Origin: an uncultured Prolixibacteraceae bacterium
GTDB taxonomy: Bacteria > Bacteroidota > Bacteroidia > Bacteroidales > Prolixibacteraceae
Direction: 5' to 3'
DNA: 64,000 bases
NCBI GenBank assembly: GCA_913063265.1
Contig: CAJXZG010000012.1
Location: 23,557 to 87,556, forward strand
Shown: positions 54,719 through 63,091 of the stretch, one piece after another
Position numbering within the stretch: position 1 is the stretch's first letter
Layout of the letters: every line of letters begins with the position of its first letter
Notes under the pieces: model-generated
Told to the model about the DNA's origin: nothing
The model's input: only the letters and a program-made list of their open reading frames with translations
Database searches by the model: none
Position numbers and translations under genes: made by a program

Positions 54719-54743
54719 TTTGGTGCTTTTGTGTTTTAGTGGC
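54719..54743. repeat. Right terminal word repeat of the GxxExxY unit
   Basis: TTTGGTGCTTTTGTGTTTTA followed by GTGGC; its reverse complement shares the words GCCAC and ACAAAAGCAC with the left copy at 54255-54280. Confidence 0.85.
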
Positions 54744-54767
54744 TTAAGAAACTAATTGGGTTAAATT

Positions 54768-55076
54768 TCATGCTTCATATAATAATACCTTACTTTCATT
54801 TAAACTTTCAATAAAATATGGATTTGAAAGTGTCCTTTCAGTTACAATATCAACATCTCGCCCAAGCAATTCTCTCAACTTATAATGAAGCGCAAATTAA
54901 TTATTAGTGTATTCTTCGATTGATAAATTTTTCGAAAAAGAAATAAATATGTTAATGTCGATATTTTCATTAAATCTAGAAGTTACAACAGAACCAAAAG
55001 CATACATTTTTTTAATTTGCAATAGTTTACAAACGTCAACAAAATCTTCTTTTTTATTTTCGATATTACTTTGCAT
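54768..55076 (-). pseudogene. Decayed MNT-type nucleotidyltransferase (antitoxin-like) gene
   Basis: From ATG 55076 (MQSNIENKKEDFVDVCKLLQ) the frame shows the nucleotidyltransferase motif GSVVTSRFNENIDIN and stops at TAA 54897. The same frame continues after the stop as FALHYKLRELLGRDVDIV and onward to TGA 54768, which matches the missing C-terminal half of the family. A single TAT-to-TAA change can explain the break. The second catalytic Asp (S/D-D-x-D pattern) is also Asn here, so the gene is inactive twice over. No HEPN toxin gene is adjacent. Confidence 0.88.
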
Positions 55077-55127
55077 ACAATACAAATATAGCTTGTTTGA
55101 ATTAATATTCAATTTGGAATAAATAAC

Positions 55128-55159
55128 AAAAAAAGTCCCACACAAATTGTGCAGGACTT
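55128..55159 (-). terminator. Terminator of tpiA
   Basis: A 6-bp outer stem (55133-55138 with 55154-55159), a small internal loop and an inner stem of 3-5 bp, with a U run on the minus strand. Confidence 0.8.
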
Positions 55160-55194
55160 CAATTATAACTTTTTGAACTTTGTTGTGTTTTTTA

Positions 55195-55953
55195 TTAGTA
55201 AGCGTTGATGATTTCGATAAAATCTTCAGCTTTAAGTGAAGCACCACCAATTAATCCACCATCTACATCTTTGTTTGCAAATAATTCGCTGGCATTTTTA
55301 GGATTACAACTTCCACCGTAAAGAATTGAAGTTTCTTCAGCAATCTCTTCACCAAATTTAGCTGCAATCGCTGAACGAAGATTAGCGTGCATGTCTTGAG
55401 CCTGATCAGAGCTTGCAGTTACACCTGTACCAATTGCCCAGATTGGTTCGTAAGCAATAACGATTTTTTTGAAATCGTCAGCAGAAAGTTGGAAAATAGT
55501 TTCTTCCAATTGTTTAACAACAAATTCGTTGTGAGTTCCGGCTTCGCGAATTTCCAAAGCTTCACCACAACAGTAAATTGGAGTTAATCCAGCTTCCAGT
55601 GCTAAAGCCAGTTTTTTATTTAAAATCTCACTTGTTTCACCATAATACTCACGACGCTCAGAGTGACCAAGAATTACATGTGTTGCGCCAGTTGATTTAA
55701 CCATGTTTACAGAAACTTCACCCGTGTATGCTCCTTTAGCTTCAGCAGCACAGTTTTGAGATGATACATTAATACGGTCAATATTTACTGCATCAACAAC
55801 CGAAGTCAGGTGAGTAAAAGGAACTCCCAAAACTACAGTTACATCATCAGCACCTTTTTCCGCAACGATAGAATCTACTGCTTTTGCCAATTCAACACCT
55901 TCCTGAACATTGGTATTGCACTTCCAGTTTCCTGCAACTATTTTTTGTCTCAT
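55195..55953 (-). CDS. tpiA: Triosephosphate isomerase
   Basis: TpiA interconverts glyceraldehyde 3-phosphate and dihydroxyacetone phosphate. The frame extends to 55995, but ATG 55953 gives [13 protein letters not shown], the normal start, with a -7 element upstream; 252 residues. Catalytic residues are Lys11, His97 in LGHSERRE and Glu169 in [11 protein letters not shown]. The phosphate loop [12 protein letters not shown] and GLIGGASL are present. The four-helix unit separates it from the DoxX/DUF1599 genes that usually adjoin tpiA in Bacteroidota. Confidence 0.97.
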   Translation of the reverse strand: MRQKIVAGNWKCNTNVQEGVELAKAVDSIVAEKGADDVTVVLGVPFTHLTSVVDAVNIDRINVSSQNCAAEAKGAYTGEVSVNMVKSTGATHVILGHSERREYYGETSEILNKKLALALEAGLTPIYCCGEALEIREAGTHNEFVVKQLEETIFQLSADDFKKIVIAYEPIWAIGTGVTASSDQAQDMHANLRSAIAAKFGEEIAEETSILYGGSCNPKNASELFANKDVDGGLIGGASLKAEDFIEIINAY

Positions 55954-55994
55954 ATTCTTGAATTTTAATTTATTAGATATTCGAAAATCGTTCA

Positions 55995-56002
55995 CAAATT
56001 TA
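55995..56002 (-). promoter_or_regulatory. Candidate -7 element of tpiA
   Basis: On the minus strand TAAATTTG fits TAnnTTTG. A transcript from here starts near 55989 and supports ATG 55953 instead of the longer open frame. Confidence 0.5.
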
Positions 56003-56080
56003 GCCTATTTGATTAATTTACGGGTAGAAGAAAATTATGTTCTTTTACAATTAACTATTTGTTTAAGAAGCTCGAAGAAA

Positions 56081-56112
56081 GTCGCAGTTTGCAGTCTCAG
56101 ATTGCAGTTTTA
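56081..56112. repeat. Left inverted word repeat of the four-helix unit
   Basis: GTCGCAGTTTGCAGTCTCAG then ATTGCAGTTTTA. The reverse complement (AAAACTGCAATCTGAGACTGC...) matches the right copy at 56517-56556. It abuts or overlaps the four-helix gene's stop. Confidence 0.85.
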
Positions 56113-56484
56113 TTTAGGAATATTACTTCCAAATTTGTTTGGATTATGAATCATGAAGTTAATCAGTTTGCCAATTTCAACAGTTTCAGAATGAAGATAA
56201 TTGTGCTTTTCCGTTGAAATGTAACCACATTCTAAAGCAAAATCTAACCAAACATCTGTTTCGCTGTTTTCTCCATCAGAATCTGTAAGTTTTGAAATGA
56301 AATGCCTTGGATATAACCTTTTGCGATATGCTTCTGCAATATTAGCACTGGTTGATCTTGACGAACGTCTTATTTGGTCGGTTAATGAATATTTTTCTTC
56401 TTTTGGAAAAGATTTGGACAATTCAAAAATCGTCATTGCCAATTGAAATGACTTTTTATATGCTAATAATTCTTTAAAGTCCAT
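56110..56484 (-). CDS. Four-helix-bundle protein (S23/IVP family)
   Basis: Start is ATG 56484 (MDFKELLAYKKSFQL); the longer frame to GTG 56559 would translate the upstream repeat and is not natural. The 124-residue protein is all-alpha with SFPKEEKYSLTDQIRRSSRSTSANIAEAY and the later SDGENSETDVWLDFALECGYIS, diagnostic of PF05635, first known from intervening sequences of 23S rRNA genes. Function unknown. It lies between tpiA and the DoxX gene and is bracketed by inverted word repeats. A -7 box TAGTTTTG lies at 56508-56515. Confidence 0.9.
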   Translation of the reverse strand: MDFKELLAYKKSFQLAMTIFELSKSFPKEEKYSLTDQIRRSSRSTSANIAEAYRKRLYPRHFISKLTDSDGENSETDVWLDFALECGYISTEKHNYLHSETVEIGKLINFMIHNPNKFGSNIPK

Positions 56485-56507
56485 ATTTATTTGTTTGGAG
56501 TGTTTTA

Positions 56508-56515
56508 CAAAACTA
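56508..56515 (-). promoter_or_regulatory. Candidate -7 element of the four-helix gene
   Basis: TAGTTTTG on the minus strand, next to the right-hand repeat; no TTTG at the expected -33 position. Confidence 0.4.
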
Positions 56516-56516
56516 T

Positions 56517-56556
56517 GAAAACTGCGACTGAGACTGCGACTGCAACTGTGGCTGTA
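56517..56556. repeat. Right inverted word repeat of the four-helix unit
   Basis: AAAACTGCGACTGAGACTGC, then GACTGCAACTGTGGCTG, built from the words ACTGCG and CTGAGA. It ends 2 bp from the stop of the DoxX gene. Confidence 0.85.
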
Positions 56557-56558
56557 CA

Positions 56559-57686
56559 CTAATCCTTAAACTCATCCAAAAATTCTTCAACTGTTGGAAT
56601 ATCATTAAAGTGCCATTTCCCCAGAATCGTACCTTCTTCTAATACCAGTAATCCCGGATTTGATCGAATGATAGTTTTTAATGTTACTTCATCGCACGAA
56701 AAGAATTCATAAGGCGCTCCGGTTTCTTCGATAAATACATTTATCTCTTCCTGTAATGATGACGTAAGACAAATAAATGATATTTCTTTTCCCGAGGCCC
56801 ATGTTGCTAACCGGTTAATTTTATCCTGCGATTTCCTGTTTGATTTTTCCAAATCATAAGCAACCAGAATAAAAACATAATTCTCATCATACATAAAGAA
56901 GTCAATAACATCATCGCCCTCTTCTGTTGTAATTGTAAAATCATGGATTGGTGGTTGATAGCCCTCCTGTATCAGTTTCGATTCCATGTCTTCATACACC
57001 CAGTTGACAGTATCCTGCCATGGGTAGTTTTCTTCAGTAAACTTCTCTGTCTTACCTGTATTTTTGTTTTTGTAATAAAAAATATTTTCGTAGACATCGC
57101 CAGGTGCATCCTCCGGAATTTGCATAGCCTCAGGAATATTTACTCCAATTTTATATGGCCTGAAATCAAAAATTGGCAAATGATTATATGAATGAATTAC
57201 CATTATAAAATAGGCTACTGTTACAATAAATCCGAGAATAATTCCAGGTTTTTCCCCTTGTTTCCATTTTAGCTTTTTTCTGTTAAAAAGAACTATTAAA
57301 GCAAATAACGTAAATACAAGGTTTTTATTAAAAGTTGCCCAGTTTGAAATCACAAGAGCATCTCCAAAACATCCACAATCGGTAACCGGATTTTTAATGG
57401 CAACCCATAGTGTTAACGGCAAAAAGAATCCCATAAATAGCAACCCGAGCCACGAAAAAAGTTTCATCCAAAGGTTAAAAAGAAAAGCCACTCCTATGGC
57501 AAATTCGGCAAAAGCAAGAAAAACGCCCAATGGAAAAGCTGCCCATAAAAGCCAATCCAAACCCATAGCATTAAAATAGTCGGTAAATTTATAAGCCGAA
57601 CCCCAGGGATCTATGCCTTTTACAAATCCTGAAAAAATAAAAGTAATGCCAAATAGTATTCTTGATATGTGAGCAACAATTTTCAT
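56559..57686 (-). CDS. BT_3928-type DoxX/MauE-like membrane protein
   Basis: The 375-residue protein has four N-terminal transmembrane helices of the DoxX/MauE kind (about 5-140; SRILFGITFIFSGFVKGIDPWGSAYKFTDYFNAMGLDWL, then a Cys pair NPVTDCGCFGD). A fifth helix precedes a soluble C-terminal thioredoxin-like region (about 230-375; EISFICLTSSLQEEINVFIEETGAPYEFFSCDEVTLKTIIRSNPGLLVLEEGTILGKWH). In Bacteroidota this family usually sits by tpiA and DUF1599 genes, as here. Probable role in membrane redox or thiol chemistry (inference). Confidence 0.88.
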   Translation of the reverse strand: MKIVAHISRILFGITFIFSGFVKGIDPWGSAYKFTDYFNAMGLDWLLWAAFPLGVFLAFAEFAIGVAFLFNLWMKLFSWLGLLFMGFFLPLTLWVAIKNPVTDCGCFGDALVISNWATFNKNLVFTLFALIVLFNRKKLKWKQGEKPGIILGFIVTVAYFIMVIHSYNHLPIFDFRPYKIGVNIPEAMQIPEDAPGDVYENIFYYKNKNTGKTEKFTEENYPWQDTVNWVYEDMESKLIQEGYQPPIHDFTITTEEGDDVIDFFMYDENYVFILVAYDLEKSNRKSQDKINRLATWASGKEISFICLTSSLQEEINVFIEETGAPYEFFSCDEVTLKTIIRSNPGLLVLEEGTILGKWHFNDIPTVEEFLDEFKD

Positions 57687-57734
57687 TTCTTTTTCCTGTA
57701 AATTAATAATGACCAGAGTATTGATTTTCTTTTA

Positions 57735-57761
57735 TCTTCGGTCTTCTGACTTCCGACCTCA
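57735..57761. repeat. CTTCGGTCTTCTGACTTCCG word repeat overlapping a stop
   Basis: The same words as at 13943-14009 run into the TGA of the DUF1599 gene (57759-57761). Confidence 0.7.
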
Positions 57762-58310
57762 AACTTCTTCATTCTCTTCAAACTCAATTTTTATCATAGC
57801 AAAAACGGCATAATTTATCATGTCCAGATAGTTGGCATCAATACCTTCAGAAGCAATGGTTTTTCCTTTGTTATCTTCAATTTGTTTGGTACGTTTTAGC
57901 TTCATAAGTATTAAATCGGTATATGAGCTAATTCTCATATTTCTCCATGCCTCTCCATAATCGTGATTTTTATTCTGCATCAAAGCTTTGGCCTGATTAA
58001 AATACCGGTCGTACAATTCAAGGGTTTCTTTACTGCTTAGTTCAATATCTGACGGGCCCAGTTCAAGCTGTATTAGCCCCATAATAGCATAATTTATTAT
58101 TCCTATAAACTCCGGACGAACTCCTTCATCAACCTTGCTAACACCCTTTTCTTCAATGCTTCTTATTCGTTGTGCTTTAATATAAATTTGGTCGGTTAAC
58201 GATTTCGGTCGAAGAATACGCCAAGCCGTTCCATAATCTTTCATTTTTTTTGAAAAAAGCTCACGGCATATCGATATTACCTTGTCATATTGTTGATTTG
58301 TTTTTTCCAT
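57759..58310 (-). CDS. DUF1599 protein with two tandem copies of the domain
   Basis: The frame opens at TTG 58316; ATG 58310 (MEKTNQQYDKVISI) is the likely start, 183 residues. The domain appears twice: about 6-83 (KKMKDYGTAWRILRPKSLTDQIYIKAQRIRSIEEKG) and about 98-178 (KNHDYGEAWRNMRISSYTDLILMKLKRTKQIEDN). Each copy ends in NYAI/NYAV. Function unknown; it may be a nucleotide-pool (MazG-like) protein judging from its helical EAW motifs (guess). Followed by the DoxX gene 72 bp away. Confidence 0.88.
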   Translation of the reverse strand: MEKTNQQYDKVISICRELFSKKMKDYGTAWRILRPKSLTDQIYIKAQRIRSIEEKGVSKVDEGVRPEFIGIINYAIMGLIQLELGPSDIELSSKETLELYDRYFNQAKALMQNKNHDYGEAWRNMRISSYTDLILMKLKRTKQIEDNKGKTIASEGIDANYLDMINYAVFAMIKIEFEENEEV

Positions 58311-58413
58311 TTTCAATTTTTATGAGGCATAAAAGTATTAAAAAATGAGAAATTTGAATGGTTTTGTTTTACATTTGTGTTCAATCATTTATTTAACTAA
58401 AAACGGCAGATGC

Positions 58414-59295
58414 ATGTTGATTAGCCAGTCGGCGGGTAAGTTCCAAAAGCGGAAAAACAAAATTAATTTGGGTGAGGTTGAAATGGATTTTGCTATACCT
58501 ATGGTAATGGGTATTGTCAATGTTACACCCGATTCGTTTTATGATGGTGGAAAAATGGAGGATGAAAAAGTTTTACTTTCCTCGGTGGAACAAATGGTTA
58601 AATACGGTGCCTCAATTCTGGATATTGGTGGAATTTCAACCAAGCCCGGGGCACTGATGGTTTCAACAAAAATCGAGTTGGAAAGGTTGTTGCCGGCAGT
58701 TCATTCCATACGGAAAAATTTTCCTGATATTCCTATCTCAATAGACACTTTTCGCTCGTGGGTTGCAGTTCGGATTATAGATGAAATCGGACCGATAATA
58801 GTCAATGATATATCAGGTGGTACCCTGGATTCAAAAATGTTTGAAACCATTGGTAAACTAAAAGTACCATATATTTTATCACATATTCAGGGCACACCGG
58901 CATCCATGCAGGATAATCCGCAGTACAATGATGTGATCAGGGAGATTTCAAATTATTTCAGCGATAGGGTAAAAAAGCTTACCAAGTTTGGGGTGGAGGA
59001 CATAATTATTGACCCGGGTTTTGGGTTTGGCAAAAACCTGGATCACAATTACGATCTGTTAAACCGCTTGGATGCATTTAAAGTTTTTCAATTGCCGGTA
59101 ATGGTTGGTTTAAGCCGTAAATCAATGATATGGAAAGCTTTGGATAACAGTCCGGAGGAAGCCTTAAACGGAACAACGGTTACAAATACACTGGCATTAA
59201 TGGGGGGAGCAGACATTTTAAGAGTACACGATGTAAAAGAAGCAGTAGAAGCAGTAAAGATTTTTTGTGAATTAAAGGCAACAGTAAAAAAATGA
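58414..59295 (+). CDS. folP: Dihydropteroate synthase
   Basis: FolP joins p-aminobenzoate to dihydropterin diphosphate. The frame opens at 58345, but the ATG at 58414 lies beyond a -7-like TACATTTG (58370-58377) and gives a typical start of about 30 residues before the core; 293 residues. Motifs: MGIVNVTPDSFYDGG, DIGGISTKPGA, SIDTFRSW, VNDISGG, DPGFGFGKNLDHN and GLSRKSMI. Its TGA overlaps the cdaA ATG by 4 bp. Confidence 0.95.
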   Translation: MLISQSAGKFQKRKNKINLGEVEMDFAIPMVMGIVNVTPDSFYDGGKMEDEKVLLSSVEQMVKYGASILDIGGISTKPGALMVSTKIELERLLPAVHSIRKNFPDIPISIDTFRSWVAVRIIDEIGPIIVNDISGGTLDSKMFETIGKLKVPYILSHIQGTPASMQDNPQYNDVIREISNYFSDRVKKLTKFGVEDIIIDPGFGFGKNLDHNYDLLNRLDAFKVFQLPVMVGLSRKSMIWKALDNSPEEALNGTTVTNTLALMGGADILRVHDVKEAVEAVKIFCELKATVKK

Positions 59296-60080
59296 CGGCT
59301 TTTATTACCATAAGATTTTTAGATATCATCGATATTTTATTGGTGACATTTTTACTTTACCAGCTGTACAGGCTCCTCAAAGGTACTGTTGCATTTAATA
59401 TTATTGTTGGCTTGTTTTCGCTCTATCTGTTCTGGCTTGTTGTCAAGTTGTTAAATATGGAGCTGATCGGTACAATTATGGGCCAGTTTATTGGTGTTGG
59501 AGTTTTGGCCTTAATTGTTGTTTTCCATCCCGAAATCAGAAAGTTTCTGGTTTATATCGGTACAAACTACAACTTAAACAAGGTTCTGGCACTCGATAAA
59601 TTGTTAGGGACACACAAGAAAAGAACCATAAACCAGGAACAAATTGATATTCTTGTAGATGCGTGCCTTTCAATGTCAAAATCGCATACTGGGGCATTAA
59701 TTGTGATTACACGTACAAATGAACTACTTGACCAGATTACTACGGGCGAAAAAATGAATGCTAAAATATCCTCTTCATTATTGAGAACCATCTTTTTTAA
59801 AAATACACCTTTGCACGATGGAGCGGTAATTATTCGTGGAAACAAGATTGCAGCAGCAGGTTGTATTTTACCGCTTACACAAAAAGATGTGGATAAGGCA
59901 TTGGGTTTACGACATCGTGCTGCCATAGGAATAACGGAAAACACTGATGCGGTTTGTATTATTGTTTCGGAGGAAAGAGGTTCAATATCATTTGCAAAAG
60001 ATGGGGAAATTGTTCGTCGCTTATCTAAAGAAAAATTGATTAATTTCCTCGAGGAAAACATCACTACACCCCTTATGTAA
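59292..60080 (+). CDS. cdaA: Diadenylate cyclase
   Basis: CdaA makes the second messenger c-di-AMP from two ATP. The 262-residue protein has three N-terminal transmembrane helices (about 10-80) and a DisA_N cyclase domain (about 100-240) with LHDGAVIIRGN (DGA motif) and RHRAAIGITE (RHR motif), both catalytic. Translationally coupled to folP, a pairing well known in Bacteroidota. Confidence 0.96.
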   Translation: MTAFITIRFLDIIDILLVTFLLYQLYRLLKGTVAFNIIVGLFSLYLFWLVVKLLNMELIGTIMGQFIGVGVLALIVVFHPEIRKFLVYIGTNYNLNKVLALDKLLGTHKKRTINQEQIDILVDACLSMSKSHTGALIVITRTNELLDQITTGEKMNAKISSSLLRTIFFKNTPLHDGAVIIRGNKIAAAGCILPLTQKDVDKALGLRHRAAIGITENTDAVCIIVSEERGSISFAKDGEIVRRLSKEKLINFLEENITTPLM

Positions 60081-60170
60081 ATCTACACTTTTAGTTTAAT
60101 AAATAGTCGGATTAATTTTAACCACAACATTTTGATATTCCCGTATAGTGGTTTGGAAAAACAGAAAAAA

Positions 60171-61124
60171 ATGAACAGAGTTTGTAATTTATTTAATATT
60201 AAATATCCTGTAATCCAGGGTGGTATGGTTTGGTGCTCTGGATGGAAACTGGCTTCGGCAGTAAGTAATGCAGGTGGACTGGGGCTTATTGGCGCAGGTT
60301 CGATGTATCCGGAAGTTCTTGAAGAACACATAATAAAATGTAAAAAGGCAACATCCTTACCTTTTGGAGTAAATGTACCTTTAATGTATCCCGAGGTAGA
60401 AAAAGTAATGAATATTATTGTTGATCAAAAAGTTCCTGTTGTATCTACATCGGCAGGCAGCCCGAAGAATTGGACAGGCTGGTTAAAAGAAAGAGGGATT
60501 ATTGTGGCACATGTTGTTTCCAGTGCTTTTTTTGCTCAAAAATGTGAAGTTGCCGGTGTTGATGCAATTGTAGCCGAAGGTTTTGAAGCCGGAGGACATA
60601 ACGGAAGAGAAGAGACTACCACTTTAACATTAATTCCTTCGGTACGAAAAGCAACATCATTACCATTACTTGCAGCCGGTGGGATATCTTCAGGGCGCTC
60701 GATGTTGGCGGCAATGGCATTAGGAGCTGAAGGTGCTCAAATTGGTTCAAGGTTTGCAATTTCTGAAGAATCATCGGCTCATCACGAATTTAAAAAGCTG
60801 GTTACTGAATTAGGGGAGGGAGGAACAAAATTATCCCTTAAAAAACTGGCACCTGTAAGGCTCATTAAAAATGAATTCTTTAAGGCGGTGTTTGATGCCG
60901 AGCAAAATGGAGCAAGTGCGGAAGAGTTAAACAAATTACTCGGCAGGGGAAGAGCAAAAAAAGGAATGTTTGAAGGAGATATGAAAGAAGGGGAACTGGA
61001 AATAGGTCAGGTAGCAAGCCTGATTTCGGAAATAAAACCTGTTAAACAAATAATGACAGATATAATTACTGAGTATAATTCGGTTCGTAAAGAGATGGCT
61101 AAAGGAAATAGTTTTGAGTTTTAA
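60171..61124 (+). CDS. Nitronate monooxygenase / FabK-like FMN oxidoreductase
   Basis: The frame opens at TTG 60132, but ATG 60171 (MNRVCNLFNIKYPVIQGGM) fits the family; 317 residues. FMN TIM-barrel signatures are YPVIQGGMVWCSG, LPFGVNVPLMYP, DAIVAEGFEAGGHNG, LPLLAAGGISSGRSMLAAMALGAEGAQIGSRF. FabK-type enoyl-ACP reductases and nitronate monooxygenases share these motifs; FabK is possible given the HNGRE motif, so I give both. Lies 90 bp after cdaA. Confidence 0.85.
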   Translation: MNRVCNLFNIKYPVIQGGMVWCSGWKLASAVSNAGGLGLIGAGSMYPEVLEEHIIKCKKATSLPFGVNVPLMYPEVEKVMNIIVDQKVPVVSTSAGSPKNWTGWLKERGIIVAHVVSSAFFAQKCEVAGVDAIVAEGFEAGGHNGREETTTLTLIPSVRKATSLPLLAAGGISSGRSMLAAMALGAEGAQIGSRFAISEESSAHHEFKKLVTELGEGGTKLSLKKLAPVRLIKNEFFKAVFDAEQNGASAEELNKLLGRGRAKKGMFEGDMKEGELEIGQVASLISEIKPVKQIMTDIITEYNSVRKEMAKGNSFEF

Positions 61125-61182
61125 CGTATCAACTTTCTTGAGAATGCTAAAATTTTATTCAATACTGTCTAACTAATAAAGA

Positions 61183-61230
61183 AAAGATTTCTCGCTTCGC
61201 AACGGAATGCAATGAAGTGAAAGGATCTTT
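61183..61230. repeat. Imperfect inverted repeat in the gap after the FMN oxidoreductase gene
   Basis: AAGATTTCTCGCTTCGC (from 61184) pairs imperfectly with GAAGTGAAAGGATCTT (61214-61229). A long stem of about 15 bp with mismatches could be a terminator or a REP-like element between convergent genes. Confidence 0.55.
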
Positions 61231-61266
61231 TATAAATCGTTATTTTTTGACCGACGACTGTTGATT

Positions 61267-62103
61267 TTAACTATTTATTGGTGGAAATATATTCTTTGTT
61301 CTTTCATCGATATTAAAATACTGTAACACCATAAATGTGTAGAGGAAAATATACAGAATTGATGATATTACCGTGGATATTCCGATAATTACCCAATACC
61401 AGTCGGGAAGAGCCACCGCCGTATTTTCCGTACCGATTATATTTTTTGTAAGCCCCATTACTGATAAAGGAAAAGTAATTATAAAACCTACCAGCCACAC
61501 AATAATAAATCCGATGATATTGATTAAAAATGTTCCCCACCATTGAGAATTTACCATCATGACCGATCGCTTTAGTGCATGACTAATTCCCTTTTTCTCG
61601 AGAAAGAGAATCACAAAGGATAAGGACAGTGTATTGGCAAAATAAATACCGGGTACAAAGCAAAGCATAAATCCAACAATTGTAATAACAAAAAAGATTA
61701 AGCCAGTTCCAATTGCCATCAACCCGTTGGAAAAAAACTGCGGTGTAATTTCTGTCAGGTCGAAATCGCTGTTTCCCTTTTTCAAATAGGCATCAATGAA
61801 AGTGTAATAGGTTGCAATTAATAAACATTGTACAAAAAGTCCGAATAATGCAAAAAGTAAAACATTGGTATAAAATGGACCAAGATTGGCCAGCAAAGCT
61901 TCCGGATCGGCAAAATCAATTTTACTGATTACATTTTTTTGAAGATAAACATGAACTACTGCATAAAGTACAATAAAAGGCAAAACATAAACTGTAATCA
62001 GTTTGGTTATAATCTGCTTTTCCTGTTTTAAAAATAAAAATGAATCTGAGAAAATATCACCAACTTCTCTTTTCTTTCTGAATTGAATCTGTTTGTCAGC
62101 CAT
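61267..62103 (-). CDS. Polytopic membrane protein, GT2-operon partner
   Basis: The 278-residue protein has six transmembrane helices (about 38-60, 82-105, 125-150, 165-185, 205-230, 240-265). A cytoplasmic N-terminus (RKKREVGDIFSDSFLFLKQEK) and the motif FLEKKGISHALKRSVMMVNSQWWGTF resemble YciC/GDPD-membrane-domain proteins. Function unknown. It is the third gene of the DUF4199/GT2 operon. Confidence 0.75.
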   Translation of the reverse strand: MADKQIQFRKKREVGDIFSDSFLFLKQEKQIITKLITVYVLPFIVLYAVVHVYLQKNVISKIDFADPEALLANLGPFYTNVLLFALFGLFVQCLLIATYYTFIDAYLKKGNSDFDLTEITPQFFSNGLMAIGTGLIFFVITIVGFMLCFVPGIYFANTLSLSFVILFLEKKGISHALKRSVMMVNSQWWGTFLINIIGFIIVWLVGFIITFPLSVMGLTKNIIGTENTAVALPDWYWVIIGISTVISSILYIFLYTFMVLQYFNIDERTKNIFPPINS

Positions 62104-62123
62104 TAAATTTATGAATGGGGATT

Positions 62124-63077
62124 TTAAAATGTACTTTTTTCAATCTGGTATTTATTTCTTTCCGATGCACTTCGGGAAATCAATTCGCCTAAAAATCCAC
62201 CTAAAAAGAATTGCGCTCCAATAATCATTGAAGTAAGAGCGATATAAAAATATGGGCTGTTGGTAATAAGGTTTCCTACAATTCCATGTTTAAGTTCTAT
62301 AATTTTTTGAATCCCCAGCCATATTGAAGCTGCAAATCCAATCAAAATCATAATTACTCCAAGAATACCAAAAAAGTGCATCGGGCGTTTTACAAACCTC
62401 GAGATAAAAGTTACCGATAACAAATCCAGTGGTCCACGGACAAATCGTTCCATTCCGAATTTGGTAACGCCATATTTCCGTTCGCTATGAATAACAACCT
62501 TTTCTCCAATATTTTTATATCCTGCCCATTTTGCGAGAACCGGAATATAACGGTGCATATCGCCATACACTTCGATACTTTTCACCACGTTTTTACGGTA
62601 TGCTTTTAATCCACAATTCATATCATGAAGTTTTATACCGGTAATACAACGAACAGTGAAATTGTAAATTTTACTGGGTATATTTTTAGAGAAGACCGGA
62701 TCGTATCTCTTTTTTTTCCATCCGGAAACCAGATCAAATCCGTCTTCTTTAATCATTTTATATAGCCCCGGTATTTCATCCGGTGAATCTTGCAAGTCGG
62801 CATCCATAGTTAACACAACATCACCCTGTGCCACATCGAAACCACAATATAAGGCTGCCGACTTTCCGTAGTTTCTTCTGAATTTAATTCCTTTAACATT
62901 GGCATTTTTGTTTTGAATCTGTTCAACTACCTGCCATGAATTATCTTTGCTACCATCGTCTATCATAACAATTTCGTAGGTGAAACTGTTATTTTTCATT
63001 ACTTTCTCAATCCAGGCTACCAACTCCGGAAGTGATTCTTCTTCGTTAAATAGTGGAATAACTACGGATATATCCAT
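62124..63077 (-). CDS. Glycosyltransferase family 2 (polyprenyl-phosphate type)
   Basis: The 317-residue protein has a GT-A domain (about 1-215; VVIPLFNEEESLPELV, MIDDGSKDNSW, MDADLQDSPDEIPGL with the DxD, HDMNCGLKAYRKN) and two C-terminal transmembrane helices (about 238-260, 270-298). This is the DPM1/GtrB layout, so it likely moves a sugar from a nucleotide donor to undecaprenyl phosphate. Start and length normal. Operon with DUF4199 upstream (14 bp). Confidence 0.92.
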   Translation of the reverse strand: MDISVVIPLFNEEESLPELVAWIEKVMKNNSFTYEIVMIDDGSKDNSWQVVEQIQNKNANVKGIKFRRNYGKSAALYCGFDVAQGDVVLTMDADLQDSPDEIPGLYKMIKEDGFDLVSGWKKKRYDPVFSKNIPSKIYNFTVRCITGIKLHDMNCGLKAYRKNVVKSIEVYGDMHRYIPVLAKWAGYKNIGEKVVIHSERKYGVTKFGMERFVRGPLDLLSVTFISRFVKRPMHFFGILGVIMILIGFAASIWLGIQKIIELKHGIVGNLITNSPYFYIALTSMIIGAQFFLGGFLGELISRSASERNKYQIEKSTF

Positions 63078-63091
63078 AAAAAAATAAAAAT

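Noticed and set aside
55954..55995. Longer tpiA start at 55995
   Set aside because: The extra residues are absent from the family, and the candidate -7 box overlaps this start.
56485..56559. N-terminal extension of the four-helix gene to GTG 56559
   Set aside because: The extension only translates the flanking word repeat, and the family start fits ATG 56484.
61125..61266. tRNA or other structured RNA in the gap
   Set aside because: An imperfect stem is present, but no T-loop, anticodon arm or CCA-type end was found.
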